Source: Algoriphagus sp.
GTDB taxonomy: Bacteria; Bacteroidota; Bacteroidia; Cytophagales; Cyclobacteriaceae
Reading direction: 5' to 3'
DNA: 35,532 nt
Assembly: GCA_030833985.1 (NCBI GenBank)
Contig: JAURGC010000006.1
Location: 1-35,532, forward strand
Position numbers and translations under genes: made by a program. The notes under the pieces were generated by a model, which worked only from the letters and a program-made list of their open reading frames with translations, was not told the origin of the DNA and searched no databases. The stretch's first letter is position 1. Each line of letters opens with the position of its first letter. Below, piece by piece: positions 17,277 to 26,112 of this stretch.

Positions 17277-18476
17277 TTATTCTGCCAAAGCAGCCACTCC
17301 TGGAAGTACCTTCCCTTCCATATGCTCGAGCAAGGCTCCTCCTCCAGTAGATACATAGGATACTTGATCTGTATAGCCAAACTTGTTGACTGCAGCAGCA
17401 GAATCTCCTCCACCAATCAGTGAGAAGGCTCCATTGCGTGTGGCTTCTGCTACATACTCCGCGATCGCCTTGGTCCCTTTGTCAAAAGACTCCATCTCAA
17501 ATACGCCCATCGGACCATTCCAAAGAATGGTTTTGGACTCCAAAATCACTTTTCCAAACAATTCTCTAGTCTTTGGCCCGATATCCAGGCCCATCCAGTT
17601 GTCAGGAATCTCTCCTTTATTGACTAATCCCTGGTTAGCGGTATTGGAAAAATCATCTGCAATCACCGTATCTATTGGCAATATCAAATTGACTCCCTTT
17701 GACTTTGCCTTCTCCATCAACTCCAGTACGAAATCGAGTTTGTCTACCTCTAGAAGCGAGGTACCAATCGAGCCCCCTTGTGCCTTGGCAAAGGTGTAGG
17801 ACATACCTCCACCGATGATGAGGTTATCAACCTTTTCGAGCAAACGCTCAATAATTAAAATCTTGTCGGCGATTTTGGCACCCCCCATAATTGCGGTGTA
17901 GGGACGCTCTGGATTGCCTAATACCTTGTCCGCATTGGTTAACTCGGACTCCATCAGATAGCCGGCAACTTTTTGTGAAAAATTAGCGGCAATCACCGCT
18001 GTAGAAGCATGGGCACGGTGGGCCGTTCCAAAAGCATCGTTGACATACACATCTCCGAGTTGCGCTAGCTTGGCAGCAAAGGCTACCTCTCCTTTTTCTT
18101 CTTCCTTATAAAAGCGGAGATTTTCCAGCAACAGCACTTCTCCTGCACCAAGTTGAGCTGCCTTTTGAATGGCCTCTTCCCCAATGCAATCATTTGCAAA
18201 GCTGATCTTTTGACCAAGTGCACTCTCCACCGCTGAAACAATGTGTTTCAAGGAATATTTTTCTTCCGGTCCACCCTTTGGGCGACCCAGGTGAGACATC
18301 AAGATGGCAGATCCTCCATCTTTTAAAATCTTTTTTATGGTAGGTACCGCAGCCTGAATACGTGTGCCGTCAGAAACTTGGAAATGCTCGTCTAGAGGAA
18401 CATTAAAATCAACACGAACTAGTGCTTTTTTGCCTGCGAAACTGAGGCTATCTACATTTTTTACATTCAAGGACAT
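17277..18476 (-). CDS. pgk: Phosphoglycerate kinase
   Basis: This 399-residue glycolytic enzyme interconverts 1,3-bisphosphoglycerate and 3-phosphoglycerate with ADP/ATP. The signature [13 protein letters not shown] appears near the N-terminus, then SHLGRPKG for substrate binding, the interdomain region, [22 protein letters not shown] for nucleotide binding, and the closing [22 protein letters not shown]. The length and both lobes are complete. The gene has its own predicted promoter in the 101-bp gap after tsaC and a strong shared terminator downstream. gapA is not next to it in this window. Confidence 0.98.
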   Translation of the reverse strand: MSLNVKNVDSLSFAGKKALVRVDFNVPLDEHFQVSDGTRIQAAVPTIKKILKDGGSAILMSHLGRPKGGPEEKYSLKHIVSAVESALGQKISFANDCIGEEAIQKAAQLGAGEVLLLENLRFYKEEEKGEVAFAAKLAQLGDVYVNDAFGTAHRAHASTAVIAANFSQKVAGYLMESELTNADKVLGNPERPYTAIMGGAKIADKILIIERLLEKVDNLIIGGGMSYTFAKAQGGSIGTSLLEVDKLDFVLELMEKAKSKGVNLILPIDTVIADDFSNTANQGLVNKGEIPDNWMGLDIGPKTRELFGKVILESKTILWNGPMGVFEMESFDKGTKAIAEYVAEATRNGAFSLIGGGDSAAAVNKFGYTDQVSYVSTGGGALLEHMEGKVLPGVAALAE

Positions 18477-18525
18477 AGGATAAGGAATAATAGGTGAATA
18501 CTAAGATTTAAATTAAAAATCGATT

Positions 18526-18557
18526 CAAATTTAAACCAAATCCAACCAATACGGAAA
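18526..18557 (-). promoter_or_regulatory. Predicted promoter of pgk
   Basis: On the minus strand TAAATTTG at 18533-18526 is an exact TAnnTTTG element, with TTTC 20 nt upstream at 18557-18554 in place of TTTG. The start of pgk lies about 50 bp downstream. The -7 box is identical to that of sdhC. Confidence 0.45.
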
Positions 18558-18577
18558 GATACATTGGAAAAACTCCC

Positions 18578-19549
18578 TCAATGAATGGGCTGTGCAGCTG
18601 CGCGCTTGAGGCGATCATTGATGGCACGACCCAATCCGATTTCAGGCACCAACTCGGCGAGTATCACGGAAGCAGTACTTTCATCCAAGAGTCGCATTCC
18701 CATAAAGAGGCGTTGAGCAGCCTCTTGCAAATCTTGAGTCGCACTAAGGGCCACTTGTCGATCTGAAGGAATAGTGGAAAAATGAGAATTAAAACTAAGT
18801 ACACCCACTTCTTTTCCTTGTTGGATCATTTTAGGGACAAGTTCTACTAAATTCCCCAACAAAAATGGCTTCCTTGGAGCATAATGACTTGCCAATTGAC
18901 CTGGTGCACTGGGGTTACTCGAACTATGTGCCTGAACTGTCACCTGACCCACCACCGCCTCAATCTTAGAAATATCTAATCCCCCCAAACGGTAAATAAC
19001 CACTTGCTCTCCCTCCATCCCCACGATGGTACTTTCTAGTCCTACGGCACAAGCGCCGCCGTCGAGAATGTAGGGGATTTGTGTTCCCAATTGCGCATCC
19101 ACATGCCCCACCTGTGTAGGGCTGATGTAGCCAAAAGGATTGGCACTGGGTGCTGCAAGTGGAAATTCAAGCTGCGCCAAAAGTGCCAAGGTCAGCGGAT
19201 GATTGGGTACCCTCACTGCCACTCGATCCAATCCAGAGGTAACCAGATCGGAAATAATTTCCTTTCGAGGCAACAAGAGCGTTAGGGGTCCTGGCCAAAA
19301 GGCTTGGGCCAACCTCTTGAGTTTTTCTGGAAAAGAAGAAACCAATGGATATATGCGTTCCAAAGAGTCCGCATGTAAGATCAAAGGATCAAAAGTGGGT
19401 CGATTTTTTGTTTCAAAAATAGAACTAACAGCCTTTATATCCAGCGCATTGCCAGCCAATCCATAAACCGTTTCGGTGGGGATAGCTACCAGCTGTCCTT
19501 GGTTTAGGTATGCTGCTGCTCGTTCAATGTTGACACCTACCTCAGCCAT
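18578..19549 (-). CDS. L-threonylcarbamoyladenylate synthase (Sua5/YciO/YrdC)
   Basis: This 323-residue enzyme makes the threonylcarbamoyl-AMP used for t6A37 in ANN-decoding tRNAs. The YrdC domain fills the first 200 residues: VAIPTETVYGLAGNA, KNRPTFDPLILH (the KxR motif), WPGPLTLLLPR, VRVPNHPLTLALL, PLAAPSANPFGYISPT and LESTIVGM. The linker SNPSAPGQLASHYAPRKP and the remaining part form the extra Sua5 domain, so this is the long Sua5 form and not the short TsaC. It starts with TAATG, sharing one base with the TPR gene stop, so translation is coupled. No tsaB, tsaD or tsaE is nearby. Confidence 0.94.
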   Translation of the reverse strand: MAEVGVNIERAAAYLNQGQLVAIPTETVYGLAGNALDIKAVSSIFETKNRPTFDPLILHADSLERIYPLVSSFPEKLKRLAQAFWPGPLTLLLPRKEIISDLVTSGLDRVAVRVPNHPLTLALLAQLEFPLAAPSANPFGYISPTQVGHVDAQLGTQIPYILDGGACAVGLESTIVGMEGEQVVIYRLGGLDISKIEAVVGQVTVQAHSSSNPSAPGQLASHYAPRKPFLLGNLVELVPKMIQQGKEVGVLSFNSHFSTIPSDRQVALSATQDLQEAAQRLFMGMRLLDESTASVILAELVPEIGLGRAINDRLKRAAAQPIH

Positions 19550-20262
19550 TATCTTGCTTCACAAAAGTCCTTGATCCAAGTTTCTGCTTCTTGGTAACCC
19601 AAGGATAGCGCCATATTCAAATCAGCACAGCCTTCATTTTTTTGGCCCAAAGCACTCATGCGCGTGACACCGAGTAAGTAATAGGCTTCCCCATTTTTAG
19701 GATCTAAATTCACTGTAGCCGCAAGAGATTCTATTCCATGAAGGGGATCATTCATTCCTAATTTCGCTTTGGCGAGTCGAAAATGTGCCTCTGCATGGTT
19801 GGGTTCCTTCTGAACTACAGCTTCAAAATCAAGCAGTGCATCCTCGTAGGACTCCATTGTCAGTAAAGTCGTACCTCGATTAAAAAGAATATCCAATTGA
19901 CTTGGATCGAGAGCGGCTGCCAAGTTAAAGTCCGCCAATGCTGCTTTGTAGTTGGTCAGCTCCATGTTGGCATTGCCACGGTTAAACCAAGGTTTGTAGT
20001 TGGTGGAATCTGCGAAAATGGCTTGATCAAAAAGCGGAATTGCTTCTTTAATTCTTCCTTGCTGAAAAAGTGCCACTCCTTTGGCATTCAAAGCGGTGAC
20101 CTGGTTTGGATTTTTTTCTAATACCTGATCAAACTGGGTAACCGCATCTGCCCAAGCTTGAGCATCCATTTTCTTCAAACCCACTTTCATGAGTTCCTCC
20201 TCAGTTGGAGCGCATGCAAAACTACTGAACACGAGAAGGTAAATGATGCAAAACTGTTTCAC
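19549..20262 (-). CDS. TPR-repeat lipoprotein
   Basis: This 237-residue protein starts at GTG 20262 (MKQFCIIYLLVFSSFAC), a short lipoprotein signal with Cys17 as lipid anchor. It then has about five tetratricopeptide repeats, for example AWADAVTQFDQVLEKNPNQVTALNAKGVALFQQGRIKEAIPLFDQAI, YKAALADFNLAAALDPSQLDILFNRG, and YEDALLDFEAVVQKEPNHAEAHFRLAKAK. TPR arrays are protein-binding scaffolds; the partner is not evident. The GTG start is supported because it puts the signal at the N-terminus. It lies 35 bp after the thioesterase gene and overlaps the Sua5 start by one base, so it belongs to the same run of genes. Confidence 0.87.
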   Translation of the reverse strand: MKQFCIIYLLVFSSFACAPTEEELMKVGLKKMDAQAWADAVTQFDQVLEKNPNQVTALNAKGVALFQQGRIKEAIPLFDQAIFADSTNYKPWFNRGNANMELTNYKAALADFNLAAALDPSQLDILFNRGTTLLTMESYEDALLDFEAVVQKEPNHAEAHFRLAKAKLGMNDPLHGIESLAATVNLDPKNGEAYYLLGVTRMSALGQKNEGCADLNMALSLGYQEAETWIKDFCEAR

Positions 20263-20297
20263 AGGAATAAATTTTATGCAAAGTTACGAATTTGAGC

Positions 20298-20732
20298 TTA
20301 GGAGGAGGCTAGTTTTTGCCGGAATGGATCTGGGACTGGCACAGGCTTCATGCTTGCCTTGTCTACTGAAACAAGTATACTTTTACAGGTTGCATATACT
20401 TGCTCCTTACCTGCGCTGTCCTTTCCTACAAGCACTTGCTCCAGATCAAAGGAAGAGTTGCCGAGTCGCGAGCACTTCACCAAGGCTTCTACTTGATCTG
20501 TCAAGTGTATGGGGCGAATATAGTCGATCTCGATTCTACCGACTACAGTACCTACATCAAGTACATCCCAGCCAGCTACTTGGTATAGAAAAACAGCCCT
20601 AGCATGCTCAAAATAACTAAAGTAAACTCCATTGTTGACATGGAGGTAGCCATCAATATCGGAAAATCGAAGCTGGATCGGGGTAGTAAATGGAAATTCA
20701 GCACGAAGCTGGGGGATTGCATAACTGCGCAT
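20298..20732 (-). CDS. Acyl-CoA thioesterase, 4HBT hotdog family
   Basis: This 144-residue single hotdog-fold protein of the YbgC/FadM type hydrolyses acyl-CoA or related thioesters. The active-site stretch is visible near the N-terminus: IQLRFSDIDGYLHVNNGVYFSYFEHARAVFL, where the Asp of DIDGYLHVNN is the usual catalytic residue. VGRIEIDYIRPIHLTDQVEALVKCSRLGNSSFDLEQVL is the second conserved strand region. Substrate chain length cannot be predicted. Its ATG overlaps the Nudix stop as TAATG. Members with this motif are common housekeeping genes in Bacteroidota, and no pathway partner is adjacent. Confidence 0.9.
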   Translation of the reverse strand: MRSYAIPQLRAEFPFTTPIQLRFSDIDGYLHVNNGVYFSYFEHARAVFLYQVAGWDVLDVGTVVGRIEIDYIRPIHLTDQVEALVKCSRLGNSSFDLEQVLVGKDSAGKEQVYATCKSILVSVDKASMKPVPVPDPFRQKLASS

Positions 20733-21283
20733 TAACTTAAAATTTCAGAAGTACTTGTTTTTTCTAGCATTCGTAAGATGGAAGGATTGTAGCCGATCAA
20801 ATCGATCACTGCGTCAAAGGTAACCCAAGCTAAAGAAATGCTCTCGTCGCTTCGCACCAAGGGCTCTTGGAGATCTGCTTCAATGAGGTAACGGACATCA
20901 AAGTGAAAATGCTCTACCACATGAGGCCGTTCCGGAATGATATGCTTGTCCAAATCAAAAATATGGGTATCCACAAATTGCAGGGTGGTGAGTCCACTTT
21001 CTTCTCGGGCTTCCTGCATGGCTACTTCTAGGAGATTTTCATTGCCATCCGCATGACCACCCAACTGCAGCCAACGACCCAATTTACGGTGGAGGGTAAG
21101 TAGTGTATGCGTTCGCTTTTTATTGACAATCCAAGCTGATGCGGTAAAATGACCAGCAATCCGTTCCCTTGAATAGGCCAAAGGGTCCTCTGTTAGGGCC
21201 AGAAAATCGGGCACAAATTGATTTTCCTCTTCGTAAGGGCTACGGTAAGTCTTCAATTGATTTTGTAGTGTAATTCTATTCAT
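20732..21283 (-). CDS. NUDIX hydrolase
   Basis: The protein has 183 residues from ATG 21283 (MNRITLQNQLKTY). The track start at 21298 is a TTG and would deepen the overlap with the upstream gene, so I prefer the ATG. The Nudix box is GHADGNENLLEVAMQEAREESGL. It follows the G-x5-E-x7-RE-U-x-EE-x-GU pattern except that the R of RE is Q. The metal-binding EE pair is intact, so it is probably active on a nucleoside diphosphate derivative; the substrate is unknown. It overlaps the upstream unknown gene by 8 bp and the downstream thioesterase by one base, in a tightly coupled run. Confidence 0.9.
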   Translation of the reverse strand: MNRITLQNQLKTYRSPYEEENQFVPDFLALTEDPLAYSRERIAGHFTASAWIVNKKRTHTLLTLHRKLGRWLQLGGHADGNENLLEVAMQEAREESGLTTLQFVDTHIFDLDKHIIPERPHVVEHFHFDVRYLIEADLQEPLVRSDESISLAWVTFDAVIDLIGYNPSILRMLEKTSTSEILS

Positions 21284-21881
21284 GATGTTGTTTTTCAAAT
21301 AACCGATCCATCAGTTCATCAAAGGGTTTGGCATCGTGATACAATCGGTCAGAATATACAGCAGCAAGCAATTTGAAGTAACTAGGCTGTTGATTAATTC
21401 GGATTTTTTCTAAGGAAATGTTACCATACAATTGACTTATCAATGCTCCTTCTTGTGGGAGTTGAAGCGGAGGCTTGAAATAAAATTTCTCTGTCTCCTT
21501 CACTTGCTCGTTGACCTCTTCCAGCTTCCTATCCAAACTTACTTGTTCGTACCCCAAAGCTATAATCCGTCTACTTAATCCCAAGAAAAGTGAGGAAAAA
21601 GAATTTTCATCGAGAGGGGGACCATAGCTAAGAGCAAAACCATTGGCATAGATGGAGGAAAAAATATGAACTTCTGGTCTTTCGTTAATTGCTGCTCGTT
21701 TGTAATGATAGTTTCGATAAACCAAGTCGTAGAGCAACTTTGAGGCTTCGGAATGATCCCATACTTCCAAGTCTTGAAGATCCTGGTCCTTCAATAAAAA
21801 GTTCTCCTTAACAGACACGGGTTGATGACTCCCACGAGCTGGAAAGATTTTTTTCAATAAATCATCAAAGAAATCAGGCAT
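21276..21881 (-). CDS. Uncharacterised protein in the recQ operon
   Basis: This 201-residue protein has no family I recognise. It starts at ATG 21881 (MPDFFDDLLKKIFPARG). There is no signal peptide and no membrane segment. It is mostly charged, with a mixed alpha/beta look: VWDHSEASKLLYDLVYRNYHYKRAAINERPEVHIFSSIYANGFALSYGP, then a helix-rich stretch LDRKLEEVNEQVKETEKFYFKPPL that could form a short coiled coil, and a C-terminal YFKLLAAVYSDRLYHDAKPFDELMDRLFEK. It overlaps recQ by 8 bp upstream and the Nudix gene by 8 bp downstream, so it is certainly a real gene translated with both. A cytoplasmic protein; no function is proposed. Confidence 0.7.
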   Translation of the reverse strand: MPDFFDDLLKKIFPARGSHQPVSVKENFLLKDQDLQDLEVWDHSEASKLLYDLVYRNYHYKRAAINERPEVHIFSSIYANGFALSYGPPLDENSFSSLFLGLSRRIIALGYEQVSLDRKLEEVNEQVKETEKFYFKPPLQLPQEGALISQLYGNISLEKIRINQQPSYFKLLAAVYSDRLYHDAKPFDELMDRLFEKQHHE

Positions 21882-23805
21882 CCAAATTTAGTTTATACTT
21901 CCCCGCTTCGTTGGTTTCCACCTTTCCTTCTTCCACTAGCTGACGGAGGCATTTCAAATGTGGAGCAGAAGCCGGTTTTTGAAGAGTCTCAAAAAGCTCC
22001 TCTTCACTTAACAATCCATTTTGTGCTAAAGTTTGTAAAACTAGCTCCTTAAATTTGGATTCAGCTACCAGAGGTAGGTTGGCTTTTTTTTGTTCCAAAC
22101 AAAAATCACAGGCCCCACAATTTTCATTAGCCGACTCTCCAAAATACATCTGAATAAATTGAGTTCTGCAAATTCGTGTTTGATGGGCATAAGCTACCAT
22201 TTGAGTAGCCTTGTGGAGGGTAAGGTCTCTCCTCAATGCAATCCGCTTGAAATTGAGAGGCAGTGTTGCTGCATCGTGTCTTTCAGTCAAAAAAGTGAGT
22301 TGGGGCCTATCCTTTCGCGGCTCGTAGTCCAAGACCTCCATCTTGGCAAGTTGAGTCAGTGCCTTGGTTAATTCTACCTCCGAAAAACCCGCTGACTTTG
22401 CAAGTTTTGCTTCTTGAATAGTAAAGTATTCTGAAAAAAGATTCCCCCCATAGGTTCTCAGAAGAATTTTTATGAAAGGGTCTAATTTGGCATATTGAAT
22501 TTGAACCTCGTACAAAAGTTGGGGATTGACCAAAAATCGTGCACGTGAGGGTGCAAAAAAACTTTCGTTGAGTGCGATTAGTCCCTCCTCTTCTAGCACC
22601 TTGAGCGCATAAAAGGTGTCCAAAACCGGAAGTTGGTAGGTTGTACAAAAATCAGAGAGTTCAAAATCATGACTCCTAAAGGACTGCGTTCCAATAGCCA
22701 ATTGGAAATAGTTGGCTAGGCATTGGTAGACGCGTCGAAGAAATTCTACAGGGGGATAAACCAAAGCTGCTCGATCCAGCAGCTGTTCAAAATCCTGCTC
22801 ATTGGTCAGAAGTACAGCATAGGCTTTATTCCCATCCCTACCTGCCCTTCCCGCTTCCTGGTAATAATTTTCTAGGTTTTCGGGTAAATCCGAGTGAAGG
22901 ACCACCCGCACATCTGGCTTGTCTATTCCCATTCCAAATGCATTGGTACTGACTATAATTCGTACTTGATTGGTTTTCCAGGACTCTTGCCTAGTAGATC
23001 GATCCAAAGCAGATAAGCCTGCATGGTAGGCTGTAGCAGAAAATCCAAATTGCTGCAATTGCTTTGCAACCTGCTGAGTAGCTTGTCGGGTTCGTACATA
23101 CCAGATAGCAGAACCTGGTATACGCCTTAAGATTTCAAGCCCTTTTTCCAATTTGTTTTCTACCAATCGAATACTGTAGCTGAGGTTCTTTCTGGCAAAG
23201 CTTTGGTGGAATTTTGCTGGCTGTTTTAGCTGAAGTTTCTCGCAAATATCTTGCTCCACTTCAGGCGTGGCAGAGGCGGTCAAGGCCAACACATTTACTT
23301 TCGGATGGTAGGAGCGAATGGTTGCAATCTCCAAATAAGCAGGTCTAAAATCATACCCCCACTGAGAGATGCAATGCGCCTCATCCACGGCAATCAAGTT
23401 GAGGTTCATTTGCTTGAAGCGCTCCACAAAAAGTTCTGTTTTCAAGCGTTCTGGGGAGAGGTACAAAAACTTGACTCCTCCTCGGATACAGTTATCCAAA
23501 ACCGTATCTATTTCTCGAGCACTCATTCCGGCATGCAGAGCCACAGCTTTTACCCCACGGACTTTTAGGTAATCTACCTGATCCTTCATCAGTGCCACGA
23601 GTGGGGAAATGACTAAGCAAATACCTTCTTTAGCCAAACCCGGTACCTGGTAACACAAACTTTTCCCTCCACCAGTGGGCAAAATCGCAAGCGTATCTAT
23701 CCCTAAACTGACCGCTTCTACGACCTGCTTCTGCACAGGACGAAATTCCTTCCATCCAAAAACCTCCTTAAGGAGGGACAACAACCGATCTGTTACTTCT
23801 GCCAT
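21874..23805 (-). CDS. recQ: RecQ-family ATP-dependent DNA helicase
   Basis: This 643-residue 3'-5' helicase of recombination and replication-fork repair shows motif 0/I (FGWKEFRPVQ, ILPTGGGKSLCYQ with Walker A at 44-49), DEAH box VDEAHCISQWGYDFRPAY (141-158), LTASATPEV, WYVRTRQATQQVA, the motif VI region YYQEAGRAGRDG, and Zn-binding cysteines in ICRTQFIQMYFGESANENCGACDFC. A winged-helix-like C-terminal segment follows (LAQNGLLSEEELFETLQ ... GKYKLNLDA). I see no clear HRDC domain, so this is the shorter form. It is first in the run of overlapping genes that ends at sua5. No exact promoter element was found before it. Confidence 0.95.
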   Translation of the reverse strand: MAEVTDRLLSLLKEVFGWKEFRPVQKQVVEAVSLGIDTLAILPTGGGKSLCYQVPGLAKEGICLVISPLVALMKDQVDYLKVRGVKAVALHAGMSAREIDTVLDNCIRGGVKFLYLSPERLKTELFVERFKQMNLNLIAVDEAHCISQWGYDFRPAYLEIATIRSYHPKVNVLALTASATPEVEQDICEKLQLKQPAKFHQSFARKNLSYSIRLVENKLEKGLEILRRIPGSAIWYVRTRQATQQVAKQLQQFGFSATAYHAGLSALDRSTRQESWKTNQVRIIVSTNAFGMGIDKPDVRVVLHSDLPENLENYYQEAGRAGRDGNKAYAVLLTNEQDFEQLLDRAALVYPPVEFLRRVYQCLANYFQLAIGTQSFRSHDFELSDFCTTYQLPVLDTFYALKVLEEEGLIALNESFFAPSRARFLVNPQLLYEVQIQYAKLDPFIKILLRTYGGNLFSEYFTIQEAKLAKSAGFSEVELTKALTQLAKMEVLDYEPRKDRPQLTFLTERHDAATLPLNFKRIALRRDLTLHKATQMVAYAHQTRICRTQFIQMYFGESANENCGACDFCLEQKKANLPLVAESKFKELVLQTLAQNGLLSEEELFETLQKPASAPHLKCLRQLVEEGKVETNEAGKYKLNLDA

Positions 23806-23897
23806 GAATGGTTGAAATTACTAAAAATCCAAGTTTCCCCACGACAGTCGAATCTTAAATGAATTCAAAGAACAATCAACAAAAAAAATGACCGGAA

Positions 23898-25835
23898 TTA
23901 AAAAACCACCCTAAACCCAGCAAAAGGACGGAGAGCGCGATCTTTTTTGTGGGAATTTGAGGTAGAAGCCTCTCCAAGTAGTTCTTGAAGTTTTGGAGCT
24001 AGCGCTCCCCAAACCAATTGATTTTGGGAAGGGACCACTACTAGGTCAATTCCTGGAAACCAGATAGAATCCTTTTCTACAATTGCCTTCAATGGAATTG
24101 GGATTGAATTTCGTCGACTGGCAAGACGATTAGGCTGTATAGAGAACGAGATTTGGTCCACCGGAAAATTCTGATTCCAAGAGAGGTGGTGTGCTCCAAG
24201 TTTGAGGTCTAAAATCCACTGACCTTCTTTGCTAAACAGATACAATTCTTGGGATGGACGCTGGGTTTCCTCCCAAAAATTTGAGGTAGCCCATAAAAAG
24301 ACAACCAGCATTCCAAGTTTTAAATGCCATTTTCGGTTACCCAACTCCCAATTACCCCAGATCCATAAAAAAACCCAAATCGCCAACATCCCAGCAAAAG
24401 ACAGGTGAATTCCCTGCAACAAGGCAGTAGGTAAGTAGTAAATCCGATAGGTAATTTCGATTTGGAAGAGCAACAAAAAGTCGACGACAGCCCCTAGCAA
24501 CCCCCCTAAAAATGGAATCCAAGCCAGCATAAGAAAGGGTACACCCACGCAAAGGATGAGGTAAGAAAGCGGGACAATCAGCAAGTTGGCAAGTAAAAAA
24601 TACGTGGGGAAGGTATGAAAATAATAAATTGTCAGTGGACTCGTGATTAGTTGGGCTGCTAAGGTAACAGAAGTCATTTGCCAGAAGTAGTCCAAAATTC
24701 GACTGGATGGAGACCAGAATTGGAGAATAAGGGGCTGTAGACTTACTATCCCTGCTACTGCCAGATATGAAAGCTGAAACCCAAGATTCTTGCCTACACC
24801 CGGATCCAAGACCAAAAGCAGCAAAGCCGAAAAAGATAAAGTATTCCAAATGGACGGTTTCCTTTTTCGTATTTGCCCAAGGGTCACTAGAGAAAACATA
24901 ACCACAGCGCGAACCACGGAAGGTGAAAATCCAGATATCAGGGCATAAATCCATAGCAAGCTTAGGACAAGAAGTAGATAACTTCTCCGAAAAGTAGTCC
25001 CCACTTTCTTGAAATAGGTCAAAGGGAGTAGAAGGATGGAGTAAATAATTCCCACATGAAGTCCTGAAACTGCCAGAATATGCTGGGTTCCAGCAACAGC
25101 AAAGGCTTGCTTTACGTCTTTTCCCAGTGATTCTTTTTGTCCTAAAAGTAGTGCCAAAGCTATTTGTATGGATTCAGGCCTAGCCACATAGCGCTCGATG
25201 GCTTTGGCAAAGTAATGGCGAAGATCCGCTAGCACAAATTTGAACTGGAAGGTCTGGGGGCCAGAAATTAAACGGAGCTTTTTGCCTAGAAACTGTCGAA
25301 AATGAATCCCTTTACTAGCGAGGTATTCTTTGTAGGCAAATTCATTCGGAAAGATGGCTGGGGCTAGTTCTTCCGGATTCTCGGGTACCCAAATCAACTG
25401 TCCAGGCACAAGGGAAGTATCCAGCTGGTGATAAATCAAGACCAATGCTCGTTGGGGTCGCCAGCTTTCCCCTTCTTTTACCGCAACCACTGCGAGCAAA
25501 TTTTCCGAAGAATTGGCCTTAGGGATATCGTAGCGCTGTACTTCTGCGAGATAACCCGCTCCTGCTCCCCATGGAATTTCTTCCTTAATCGCATATGAAT
25601 TGGACCTTAGCGCCACAAAAACTCCAAAACACATCACCAATAAATAGGCTAAAAAGGAAGTTGAATACGAAGTGGAAAAGGAAGGTCTAAGTAGGAGAAT
25701 TGCGTATAAAATCCAAAGAATAGAGAGTAACCCAAGAAATATTTTAGGCTGGGCTTCAGGCATAGCGTTAGAAAGCAATATCCCAAGCGCAAAAAAGAAG
25801 AGGTACCTTAAAAAAGGAAAATCAGAAAAGGCCAT
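23898..25835 (-). CDS. comEC: ComEC/Rec2 family DNA uptake protein (no metallo-lactamase domain)
   Basis: This 645-residue inner membrane channel-type protein is thought to carry single-stranded DNA into the cytoplasm. Residues 1-60 have two or three membrane segments, followed by the soluble DUF4131-like domain (ATGAATAT region GYLAEVQRYDIP ... VLIYHQL ... GQLIWVPENPEEL). The competence domain then shows VAGTQHILAVSGLHVGIIYSILLLP, the family's clearest signature, and SGFSPSVVRAVVMF. It ends with a soluble beta-rich tail (WILDLKLGAHHLSWNQNF...). The metallo-beta-lactamase domain present in long ComEC proteins is absent, which is common in Bacteroidota. Natural transformability cannot be concluded from it alone. 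Confidence 0.92.
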   Translation of the reverse strand: MAFSDFPFLRYLFFFALGILLSNAMPEAQPKIFLGLLSILWILYAILLLRPSFSTSYSTSFLAYLLVMCFGVFVALRSNSYAIKEEIPWGAGAGYLAEVQRYDIPKANSSENLLAVVAVKEGESWRPQRALVLIYHQLDTSLVPGQLIWVPENPEELAPAIFPNEFAYKEYLASKGIHFRQFLGKKLRLISGPQTFQFKFVLADLRHYFAKAIERYVARPESIQIALALLLGQKESLGKDVKQAFAVAGTQHILAVSGLHVGIIYSILLLPLTYFKKVGTTFRRSYLLLVLSLLWIYALISGFSPSVVRAVVMFSLVTLGQIRKRKPSIWNTLSFSALLLLVLDPGVGKNLGFQLSYLAVAGIVSLQPLILQFWSPSSRILDYFWQMTSVTLAAQLITSPLTIYYFHTFPTYFLLANLLIVPLSYLILCVGVPFLMLAWIPFLGGLLGAVVDFLLLFQIEITYRIYYLPTALLQGIHLSFAGMLAIWVFLWIWGNWELGNRKWHLKLGMLVVFLWATSNFWEETQRPSQELYLFSKEGQWILDLKLGAHHLSWNQNFPVDQISFSIQPNRLASRRNSIPIPLKAIVEKDSIWFPGIDLVVVPSQNQLVWGALAPKLQELLGEASTSNSHKKDRALRPFAGFRVVF

Positions 25836-26112
25836 GAGTAAAAAATAAATGACTAAAAAAATGACTTGGGTAATCCGTAATTGTACCAGCGACTCAATTG
25901 AGCGTCAACGAATCTGGATCATCCCTCATAAACGGGAGTCAACAGCTCATCTTCCTGAATTTCGAACTTTATCTCGGCTATTTGCTGGTGATAACGCAAT
26001 AAAAAAATGAAACTAAGTACCAGGTTAAATCTAAACCAAAAGAAAGCAGGGTACTAAAAAATCTACCTCCTTACAAAATTTACTTTACCTGAACTTAAAA
26101 AAAGTACGATTT
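25836..26112. other. Intergenic region between GNAT gene end and comEC start, with a small ORF
   Basis: These 277 bp hold no recognised gene. A plus-strand ORF of 53 codons runs 25849-26010 (MTKKMTWVIRNCTSDSIERQ...), rich in Arg and lacking a clear signal, membrane segment or ribosome-binding site. Its reality is doubtful. No exact TAnnTTTG element for comEC was found. The rest is AT-rich without hairpins of note. Confidence 0.25.

Noticed and set aside
17383-17799. 138-codon plus-strand ORF inside pgk
   Set aside because: Antisense shadow of a complete, conserved pgk.
24352-24954. 200-codon minus-strand ORF overlapping comEC
   Set aside because: It is a frame-shifted shadow of comEC; the comEC frame has the family motifs throughout.
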